A stretch of DNA of 7,448 bases, taken from positions 1 through 7,448 of the forward strand of contig CAYRXS010000311.1 in NCBI GenBank assembly GCA_964428225.1, given 5' to 3'. The notes under the pieces were generated by a model that worked only from the letters and a program-made list of their open reading frames with translations, was not told the DNA's origin and made no database searches. Within the stretch, counting starts at the first letter, position 1, and each line of letters starts with the position of its first letter. The position numbers and the translations under genes are program-made. Positions 1 through 6,968 of the stretch are shown here, in pieces. Source of the stretch: JBFMCU01 sp964428225 (GTDB lineage Bacteria; Planctomycetota; UBA1135; GCA-002686595).

Positions 1-2156
<2,156 letters not shown>

Positions 2157-2160
2157 GTGG

Positions 2161-2166
2161 CTCCTC
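2161..2166 (-). promoter_or_regulatory. Shine-Dalgarno site deciding the hsdM start
   Basis: GAGGAG on the minus strand, four bases before ATG 2156. It lies in the 17-bp gap after the upstream wHTH stop and favours this start over the in-frame ATG at 2177. Confidence 0.6.
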
Positions 2167-2173
2167 GCTTCCC

Positions 2174-2464
2174 TCATTCCGATCGATGCAAGCAACGGGT
2201 CGGATTCTGCGGACCGGTCCCGACCCCGCGCCCGACGACCCGAGCGCGGCGCATGCGGGTGGCGCGGGGCGTGAGGCCGATCCTCTTTTCGATCTCACTC
2301 GCGGGGAGACCCTCGCCGCCCGCGAGGGTATTCAGAATAGCCTGGTCGGCCTCGTCGAGCGAGAGGCGGCCGACGCGCTCTGTGGCGATCGCGACCCGGA
2401 TGCGCGTAGGGGTCTCCTCGGAGACCGGTGGCTTCGGATCGACGTCGAGGCGGGCTGTGCTCAT
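2174..2464 (-). CDS. Small winged helix-turn-helix protein at the head of the hsd operon
   Basis: 96 residues from ATG 2464; a TTG at 2470 is also in frame, and a stop at 2479-2477 limits extension. Seen: an unstructured-looking N-terminus rich in Pro and Glu (1-20), then about residues 36-80 resemble a winged helix: a first helix DEADQAILNTLA (37-48), a turn, a second helix ASEIEKRIG (55-63), and the recognition helix TPRATRMRRARVV (65-77). A VGTGPQNPTR tail (81-90) follows, resembling the wing of MarR/ArsR-like or RecG/AlbA-type C-terminal wHTH domains. The usual wing sequence between recognition helix and VGTGP looks shortened by a few residues. No clear ribosome site precedes the ATG. The stop is 17 bp before hsdM, so the two are probably cotranscribed. 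It may be a regulator of the R-M operon or the surviving C-terminal piece of a larger ATP-binding protein. The fold is inferred from sequence pattern only. Confidence 0.62.
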   Translation of the reverse strand: MSTARLDVDPKPPVSEETPTRIRVAIATERVGRLSLDEADQAILNTLAGGEGLPASEIEKRIGLTPRATRMRRARVVGRGVGTGPQNPTRCLHRSE

Positions 2465-2547
2465 ACGCAAACGCCACTACCCCGCGGCCCGATCAGGCAG
2501 AGGCGCGGAAGATCCGGTCAATTCACGAGGTTGCGCAGCTTGGGAAT

Positions 2548-2578
2548 CCGCGCGGCAGAGGGGCTCAGCTCCGCGCGG
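2548..2578. repeat. CCGCGCGG inverted pair upstream of the hsd operon
   Basis: CCGCGCGG occurs at 2548-2555 and again at 2571-2578, separated by 15 bases. Each copy is itself a palindrome, so the pair can form an 8-bp GC-only stem. It lies about 85-115 bp before the wHTH start. It could be a leader hairpin or an operator, but random GC-rich sequence is a real alternative. Confidence 0.4.
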
Positions 2579-2649
2579 CCCCCCCGAAGAAAAGAGAAAC
2601 GCAACGACCTAAGTCCCGTGTCCACAAGAACGGGGGAGGGCCAGAGATT

Positions 2650-2738
2650 CGTCACGAGCCTTGTGATGAATCGGCCCTCGGCGACGACCGCGGGCGGAAG
2701 CATCACGAGGCCGGTGATGTCTCCGAGGAATCGGCCCT
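2650..2738. repeat. Degenerate direct repeat, each copy holding a CRTCAC-7nt-GTGATG hairpin
   Basis: Copy one (2650-2678) and copy two (2701-2738) both begin with a six-base stem around a seven-base loop. In copy two it is CATCAC at 2701-2706 pairing with GTGATG at 2714-2719. In copy one it is CGTCAC at 2650-2655 pairing with GTGATG at 2663-2668, with one G-T pair. Both copies end in GAATCGGCCCT (2668-2678 and 2728-2738, exactly 60 bp apart). Copy two carries about nine extra bases. It looks like an old local duplication of an unknown element. Confidence 0.5.
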
Positions 2739-2816
2739 GGCGGCAAGTCCGGCCAACCCGCTCCGTGGTTTCGCCTCCGGATTGAGCTGGTCCCACTACC
2801 GGAGACCATCCGCATC

Positions 2817-2975
2817 ATGGCGGAGATCGACGAGGTCATCGAGATCCACGGTGGATGGCCGGGGGCTTTCCAAACCGCCGAACCGGGCGAAGGGGCGGCG
2901 CAGCCCCTTTCGCGGGTGGCAGAAGCGGAGGCGGAGTATGACGCCGGCAAGAACCCGCGGATGAGGAAGCGATGA
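2817..2975 (+). CDS. Short coding-like frame, possible C-terminal remnant of a lost gene
   Basis: 52 residues from ATG 2817 to TGA 2975; the frame is open back to 2718, after a stop at 2715. The peptide begins MAEIDEVIEIHGGWPGAF and ends in a basic NPRMRKR. Just before the ATG the frame reads RIELVPLPETIRI, which looks protein-like and has G/C-rich third positions. GGAG at 2801-2804 is 12 bases before the ATG, too far to be a good ribosome site. I do not recognise the family. A hairpin at 2890-2909 lies inside the frame. It may be the 3' end of a decayed gene, a small real gene, or chance. It ends 85 bp before the helicase start on the same strand. Confidence 0.27.
   Translation: MAEIDEVIEIHGGWPGAFQTAEPGEGAAQPLSRVAEAEAEYDAGKNPRMRKR
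2890..2909. repeat. AAGGGGC / GCCCCTT hairpin
   Basis: AAGGGGC at 2890-2896 pairs perfectly with GCCCCTT at 2903-2909 around the six-base loop GGCGCA. A single T follows on the plus strand. It resembles bacterial REP-like or terminator stems but lies inside the short open frame at 2817-2975 and lacks a real T run. Confidence 0.5.
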
Positions 2976-2978
2976 CCG

Positions 2979-2998
2979 ATCTCCCGCACGAGGGAGAT
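2979..2998. repeat. ATCTCCC / GGGAGAT hairpin upstream of the helicase
   Basis: Seven-base perfect arms at 2979-2985 and 2992-2998 with loop GCACGA. It begins four bases after the stop of the 2817-2975 frame and is followed one base later by another palindrome. It could terminate upstream transcription, but there is no T run. Confidence 0.5.
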
Positions 2999-2999
2999 A

Positions 3000-3014
3000 C
3001 GGTGTCAGACACCG
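3000..3014. repeat. 15-bp palindrome CGGTGTC-A-GACACCG
   Basis: Perfect seven-base arms flank a single central A, 46 bp before the preferred helicase start. Symmetric sites of this size commonly bind dimeric regulators. The GGTGTC-N-GACACC core also recalls palindromes scattered through some GC-rich environmental genomes. It may be an operator, a dispersed repeat, or, with the adjacent 2979-2998 stem, part of a terminator-like structure. Confidence 0.5.
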
Positions 3015-3060
3015 CACGCCCGTGAAACCAATGCTCGCCCCGCCGGGTATCCTGGGGGCG

Positions 3061-6000
3061 ATGATCCGGAAGCGCGGCGACCTCGAGGCCCTGGGGAAGG
3101 GCGAGCCGGCGGCGGAGCTCGTCCCCTGGGAAGGGGGAGGTCTTCGGCGGCTCGCACTCGTCACCCTGTGGGCCACCGGTCCCGACCCGGGCCGGGACCA
3201 CGTGTTCCGGATGCAGGCCCTGCGCCGCGCGGATCCGGGAGGCGAGTGGGAGCGCTTCGAGCGGTGGTGCGGATCCGAGGACGGACAGGTCAGCGCCCGC
3301 ATGGCGCGGGAGTTCGGCGTCGAGAAGGCCGACTTCGAGGACGCCCGGGCTCCCGAGGAGGCCTGGAGCGAGCTCGCCGCCTTCCTGGAGGGACGCGTGG
3401 TGATCGTCGGCGAGCGGGAGGGCTTCCGCACCTGGGCCCTCGAGCTCGGGGCCGGCGAGTCGCCGCCCTTCCGCACCCTCGACCTGGTCGGGCTCGCGAG
3501 GCTCTTCCTGCCCGGACGTCTCGCCTCCGCCGGCGAGCGGCTCCCCGCGCGGCTGCTCGGTCCCGAGAGCTCCCTCGCCCGCCACCCCCTCGCGGTGGGT
3601 CCCGAGGAGCTGCACGCCGCCCTGGCCGTGCTGGTCGGCCGCGTCCTCGGGACGGAGGACGACCCCCGCCTCGCCCTGATCGCCCTCGGCCACCGGGAGG
3701 TTTGGCGAGGCCTGCGGAGAACGGCCCCCGACGCGGCGGAGGAGCTCGGGCTCGCTCTACGCCTCGTCGAACACCCCTCGTGCTGGCGGGACGCTCCGGG
3801 CGAGCTCTTCCTCGCTCACGAGGCGCTGACGGACGGGCGGCTGGGCGACGCCGTGCGGGCCTGGTCGACGATCGAGGACGCGGTGGACGCCGCGGAGCCG
3901 GTCTGGGCCCGGCGGAGCGAGGAGGACCGCGAGTCGGCGCCCCTGCGCGCGAACCCGGAGGAGGAGGTCGTGCTGTCCGCCCCGGACGCCCGCCTCGTCG
4001 ACGAGATCTTCCAGGAGCACGTGCCCCGGGTGTTCGCCGAGCGTGGCGAGAGCGGGACCTCGTACCGCGAGGGCCAGCACCAGGTGGCCGCCGAGACCGC
4101 CCGGTCGATGGGCCGGCGCGAGCTCTTCCTCGTGCACGCCCCCACCGGCACGGGCAAGACGCTCGCCTACCTGGTCCCGGTCCTCGTGTGGGCCCTTCGC
4201 AACGAGACGCGCGTGGGCGTGGCGACCTTCACGCGCGCGCTCCAGGAGCAGGCGATGGACCGCGACGTCCCCATCGCGAGGGAGCTCCTGCGTCGTGCGG
4301 GCGTGGCCGCGGGCGAGGACGAGCTGCGCATCTCCGTGCTCAAGGGACGCAACAACTATGTCTGCTGGCGGGCTCTGCGGCTGCAGTCGCCTCTCCCGGG
4401 GATGCCGCCGGACGATGTGCTCGCGTGGCTCACCCTCGCGCTGTTCGCGACGAGCGACCGCGACGGCGACCTGGACCGACTTCCCCGCAAGAGCCCGCTC
4501 GCGGGAGTCGACGAGAGCACGTGGCGCGGCGCTCTCGCCCCGGTTCTTCGCTTGGTGCGCGCGGAATCGAGCTGCTGCTCCCGGCCGCGAGATCGTCGGG
4601 CGTGCGGAGCGGAGGCCGCGCGTCGGCGCGCCGAGCGATCCCACCTCGTGATCACCAATCACGCCTTTGCCCTCGCCCGCCGCGAGTTCTTTCGCCACAT
4701 CGTCTTCGACGAGTGCGAGCACCTGCACGACGTCGCCCATGACGCCTTCAGTCACCTGGTCGAGCTCCGCACCCTCGCCGCGCTCCTCGCCCGCTTCCGC
4801 GGCACGAGCCGCCGGCGTCGGGGCCCGCTCGACCGGATCGCGGGGATCACCGAGCACGATAGCCCGGCCGGCAAGAGCGTGCACCGGTGCCTCGAGTCCT
4901 GCGAGATCGCCGTCGCCGCGCTCGGACGGCTGAAGGAGACCATCTCCGACTTCAAGCTCTGGAGAGAGGACGCCGCCCGGGATCGCAAGGACTCGGAGAC
5001 GCACTCCCTGTTCCGCGAGTTCGTGCTGGAGGGCGACGCGGGGGAGATGCTCGAGTCGCACCGGCTCCTCGCCTCGGCCATGAACGAGCTCTCCGCGGAG
5101 CTCGCGCGGCTGTCCGAGCACCTCGACACCCTGCCCACGCGCGGCGTCCGGCGGATCCGGCGCTCCCTGTCCGTCCTGCGCGGCGAGCTGGACGAGCTGC
5201 AGGAGGGCGTCGAGGCCTGGATCCCGCGCGAGGACGAGGGGAGGCCGTTCTTCCGCAACGACACCTTCTACGACGTGGAGACGCGACCGCGAGGGGGTGA
5301 CGCCCTGGCCGGGCGGGTGCTCCTGCCCCACGAGTTCCTCGGCCGTCACTACTATCCCGAGCTCGCGGGCGCGATTTTCCTTTCCGCGACGACGTGGCTG
5401 CGCGACGGTTTCGACACCGCCGCGACCTATCTGGGGCTGTTGCGCGCGGGGAGCCCGGCGGCGGACGAGGAGCGTGAGCCCTGCTCGATCCGCACGTTCC
5501 GGGCGCCGGAGGTCTTCGACTACGGCCGGGTCCTGGTCTGCGCTCCGCGCGACGCGCCCCCCATTCGATCCGACAAGCGCGGCTTCCTCGACTACGTGGC
5601 GCGTTTCGTCGCCTATCTCGCGGAGCGGACGCGGGGCCGCACCCTCGTGCTCTTCACGAACGCCATGGACCTCGCCCGAACGGGTCAGGAGCTCGAGGGG
5701 TTCTTCGCCGCGCGTCGTCTTCCCTTCTGGTACCAGCGGATGGAGGGCACGTCCAAGGAGGAGCTGGGCGATCTGTTCCGCTCGCACACGGACTCGGTGC
5801 TCCTCGGCCTGGACACGTTCTGGTACGGCGCGGACTTCCCCGGCCCGACCCTGGAGTACCTCGTCATCGTCCGCCTTCCCTACGGGGTTCCCGATCGCTA
5901 TCACCACGCGCAGAGCGCCGCCCTGGGAAGCGGCGATCAGCGTCGTCAGATCTACCTCCCCCGGGCCCTGGCCAAGTTCCGGCAGGGCTTCGGCCGGCTC

Positions 6001-6309
6001 ATGCGCAAGGAGTCGGACCGCGGCTGCGTCTTCCTCCTGGACGGCCGCGCCGCCGAGCCGCGGCACCGCATGTTCCTGCGCGAGCTTCCCTTGACCGGCG
6101 GTCTCGAGCAGCCGGAGCAGGACGGGCTCGCGCGTTTCGTCCGCGGCGAGACGGACCGCTGCCTGCACGAGGCCTTCGCCCACCAGGAGCTCCTCGCCGA
6201 CATCCGCCGCCGCGGCCTCGACCTCCCCTTCACGGGCTGGCGGCTCCCGCGCGCGGACGAACCCTCACCCCGGATCCATCCAATCACCGAGGAGGACGTG
6301 CCGTTTTGA
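3061..6309 (+). CDS. DinG/XPD-family superfamily 2 DNA helicase with an N-terminal degenerate DnaQ-like exonuclease domain
   Basis: 1082 residues from ATG 3061, longer than E. coli DinG (716) or Gram-positive exonuclease-helicase DinG (about 900). Residues 28-197 follow the DnaQ exonuclease pattern (LALVTLWATG at 31-40, TLDLVGLARLFLP at 139-151, RHPLAVGPEELHAAL near 174-188), but DxE of motif I is TxW and the motif II Asp is Arg, so nuclease activity is probably lost. Helicase motifs: Walker A APTGTGKT (360-367), Ia region ATFTRALQEQ (388-397), candidate iron-sulfur cysteines 435, 505, 506, 515, Walker B DECE (550-553) in FDECEHLHD, FLSATTW (773-779), LVLFTNAMDL (862-871), LGLDTFWYGADFPG (915-928) and motif VI QGFGRLMR (975-982). 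It should be an ATP-driven 5'-3' DNA helicase acting in repair or defence. Start uncertain: GTG 3022 and ATG 3031 are in frame, and GGGGG precedes ATG 3061. It ends 12 bp from the convergent DUF2442 gene. Confidence 0.93.
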   Translation: MIRKRGDLEALGKGEPAAELVPWEGGGLRRLALVTLWATGPDPGRDHVFRMQALRRADPGGEWERFERWCGSEDGQVSARMAREFGVEKADFEDARAPEEAWSELAAFLEGRVVIVGEREGFRTWALELGAGESPPFRTLDLVGLARLFLPGRLASAGERLPARLLGPESSLARHPLAVGPEELHAALAVLVGRVLGTEDDPRLALIALGHREVWRGLRRTAPDAAEELGLALRLVEHPSCWRDAPGELFLAHEALTDGRLGDAVRAWSTIEDAVDAAEPVWARRSEEDRESAPLRANPEEEVVLSAPDARLVDEIFQEHVPRVFAERGESGTSYREGQHQVAAETARSMGRRELFLVHAPTGTGKTLAYLVPVLVWALRNETRVGVATFTRALQEQAMDRDVPIARELLRRAGVAAGEDELRISVLKGRNNYVCWRALRLQSPLPGMPPDDVLAWLTLALFATSDRDGDLDRLPRKSPLAGVDESTWRGALAPVLRLVRAESSCCSRPRDRRACGAEAARRRAERSHLVITNHAFALARREFFRHIVFDECEHLHDVAHDAFSHLVELRTLAALLARFRGTSRRRRGPLDRIAGITEHDSPAGKSVHRCLESCEIAVAALGRLKETISDFKLWREDAARDRKDSETHSLFREFVLEGDAGEMLESHRLLASAMNELSAELARLSEHLDTLPTRGVRRIRRSLSVLRGELDELQEGVEAWIPREDEGRPFFRNDTFYDVETRPRGGDALAGRVLLPHEFLGRHYYPELAGAIFLSATTWLRDGFDTAATYLGLLRAGSPAADEEREPCSIRTFRAPEVFDYGRVLVCAPRDAPPIRSDKRGFLDYVARFVAYLAERTRGRTLVLFTNAMDLARTGQELEGFFAARRLPFWYQRMEGTSKEELGDLFRSHTDSVLLGLDTFWYGADFPGPTLEYLVIVRLPYGVPDRYHHAQSAALGSGDQRRQIYLPRALAKFRQGFGRLMRKESDRGCVFLLDGRAAEPRHRMFLRELPLTGGLEQPEQDGLARFVRGETDRCLHEAFAHQELLADIRRRGLDLPFTGWRLPRADEPSPRIHPITEEDVPF

Positions 6310-6321
6310 CCGAGGAGCAGG

Positions 6322-6594
6322 TCAGCCAGTCGCCTTTCGGTGATGTGGCGCGGGGGCTCCTCTCAGAAGACCCTCGGTGCTGAGGTCCTCGTCAACGTCA
6401 GGCCAGTGGATCCCGAAGCCCCCTCCACAGACCTCCCAGTTCGACCTTTCCTCCGGGGTGGCGTGGAGCAGCTTTGGATACCACGCCAGAGGCACGCTGA
6501 TCGTGCGCCCATCGACAAGATCGACGCTGAGAGCGTCGCTATCGACTCGAACGTCCTTGACTCGCTCTCCAGGATTACTCGCCGAAGTACTCAT
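6322..6594 (-). CDS. DUF2442 domain protein, second gene of a DUF4160/DUF2442 pair
   Basis: 90 residues. The core ERVKDVRVDSDALSVDLVDGR (10-30), TISVPLAWYPKLLHATPEER (31-50) and SNWEVCGGGFGIHWPDVDEDLS (51-72) matches the DUF2442 pattern, including the W-P-xL-A-T-x-E-R-xNW run and the GxGIHWPxxDEDLS block. The tail after residue 73 is variable. The start is ATG 6594, with an excellent GGAGG six bases upstream (6601-6605) inside the DUF4160 gene. The coding regions overlap by 20 bp, so the two are almost certainly co-expressed. DUF2442 has no established activity that I can name; it is commonly found beside DUF4160, and the pair has toxin-antitoxin-like architecture, with the role of each partner unproven. 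G+C is 52% at 6541-6600, well below the adjacent helicase, which suggests acquisition by transfer. It converges on the helicase stop with a 12-bp gap. Confidence 0.85.
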   Translation of the reverse strand: MSTSASNPGERVKDVRVDSDALSVDLVDGRTISVPLAWYPKLLHATPEERSNWEVCGGGFGIHWPDVDEDLSTEGLLRGAPAPHHRKATG

Positions 6595-6811
6595 TCCATG
6601 CCTCCGCGATCCTGGTCTCATTCTGGACCACGACCTGCTCGATTCTACCCAGTTCCTTGGCGCTGAAGCCCAGATTCCGCGCCAGCGCCACTGGTTGCAG
6701 CCAGAACTTCGCACTCTGCACGTCCCGATCCACGTGAACGTGGGGCGGCTCGTTGGGTTCGTGACTGTAGAAGTACAGGCGGTATGGCCCGGATCGAAGG
6801 ACGGTCGGCAT
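6575..6811 (-). CDS. DUF4160 domain protein, first gene of a DUF4160/DUF2442 pair
   Basis: 78 residues, typical for this family. Diagnostic features are the opening MPTVLRSGPYRLYFYSHEPNE (1-21), the PPHVHVDRD block (22-30), SAKFWLQPVALARNLGF (33-49), SAKELGRIEQVV (50-61) and the closing EAWNEYFGE (70-78). The conserved His-x-His in PPHVHVD could bind a metal or be catalytic, but I know of no proven activity. The start at ATG 6811 matches the family's usual MPT start, although no good ribosome site precedes it and the frame stays open upstream. It overlaps the DUF2442 gene by 20 bp and would be transcribed first. A promoter should lie in 6812-6900; I cannot identify one. The family and its pairing are recognised with good confidence; the function is unknown, with a toxin-antitoxin-like role an inference. 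Confidence 0.88.
   Translation of the reverse strand: MPTVLRSGPYRLYFYSHEPNEPPHVHVDRDVQSAKFWLQPVALARNLGFSAKELGRIEQVVVQNETRIAEAWNEYFGE
6601..6605 (-). promoter_or_regulatory. Strong Shine-Dalgarno site for the DUF2442 gene
   Basis: GGAGG on the minus strand, six bases before ATG 6594 and within the last codons of the DUF4160 gene. It fixes the DUF2442 start and rejects the longer frame reaching 6846. Confidence 0.7.
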
Positions 6812-6900
6812 GCCGACACCGTGACAGAAGCCTGCGGTCTCTTCAACTCCTTCGCTGCGATCCCCGCCGGCTCTCCCCTGGTCGAATAAGACCGCCGATC

Positions 6901-6932
6901 AGCGGCGAACGCCGGTTCGTCCGCTGCAGCGG
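6901..6932. repeat. Stacked stem-loops between the outer-membrane gene and the DUF pair
   Basis: AGCGG and CGAAC (6901-6910) pair with GTTCG (6915-6919) and CCGCT (6921-6925) around loop GCCG, giving ten base pairs with one bulged T at 6920. Overlapping it is a perfect 12-bp palindrome, CCGCTGCAGCGG, at 6921-6932. The two structures are mutually exclusive. They follow the terminator-like hairpin of the outer-membrane gene and precede the DUF4160 gene. Confidence 0.55.
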
Positions 6933-6968
6933 CGGTGCGTTGAGCAGCGGAGCCGGCTCAACGCACCG
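6933..6968 (-). terminator. Hairpin overlapping the stop codon of the outer-membrane protein gene
   Basis: Eleven-base perfect arms, CGGTGCGTTGA at 6933-6943 and TCAACGCACCG at 6958-6968, flank a 14-base loop whose ends can add two more pairs. The stop codon of the outer-membrane gene (6960-6958) lies in the stem. There is no U run after the stem on the minus strand, so it is either a Rho-assisted terminator or a 3'-end RNA-stabilising hairpin. Confidence 0.5.

Larger units (their letters stand above)
2465..3060. other. Divergent intergenic region rich in inverted repeats
   Basis: About 600 bp lie between the hsd operon and the helicase gene, which are transcribed away from each other, so promoters for both should lie here. 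I find no convincing -35/-10 pair. Seen: an 8-bp GC palindrome repeated at 2548 and 2571, a degenerate duplicated hairpin at 2650-2738, a short coding-like frame at 2817-2975, and hairpins at 2890-2909, 2979-2998 and 3000-3014. A pyrimidine-rich tract on the minus strand occupies about 2586-2604. No recognisable intact gene, tRNA or transposase is present. The mixture suggests decayed mobile or accessory sequence. Confidence 0.55.

Noticed and set aside
2157..2195. Upstream starts for hsdM at 2195 or 2177
   Set aside because: The 2156 ATG has GAGGAG four bases before it and gives the MAKAKKTKK beginning typical of relatives; the 2195 start would overlap the wHTH gene.
2492..2521. Possible sigma-70 promoter on the minus strand with TTGACC at 2521-2516
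   Set aside because: The -35 match is good, but no acceptable -10 lies 16-18 bases downstream; the best hexamer matches the consensus at only three of six positions.
2518..2796. Minus-strand open frame of 92 codons in the divergent spacer
   Set aside because: No recognisable family and no convincing ribosome site; its internal repetition is explained by the DNA-level duplication at 2650-2738.
2465..3060. CRISPR array or transposase in the repeat-rich spacer
   Set aside because: Only two degenerate repeat copies exist, without regular spacers, and no transposase-like frame is present.
3757..6183. Long minus-strand open frame of 808 codons opposite the helicase
   Set aside because: All helicase motifs are on the plus strand; this frame has repetitive Glu/Arg/Leu/Val composition and no recognisable domain.
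6595..6846. N-terminal extension of the DUF2442 frame to 6846
   Set aside because: This part is out of frame with, and fully covered by, the recognised DUF4160 gene; the GGAGG at 6601-6605 supports the internal ATG 6594.
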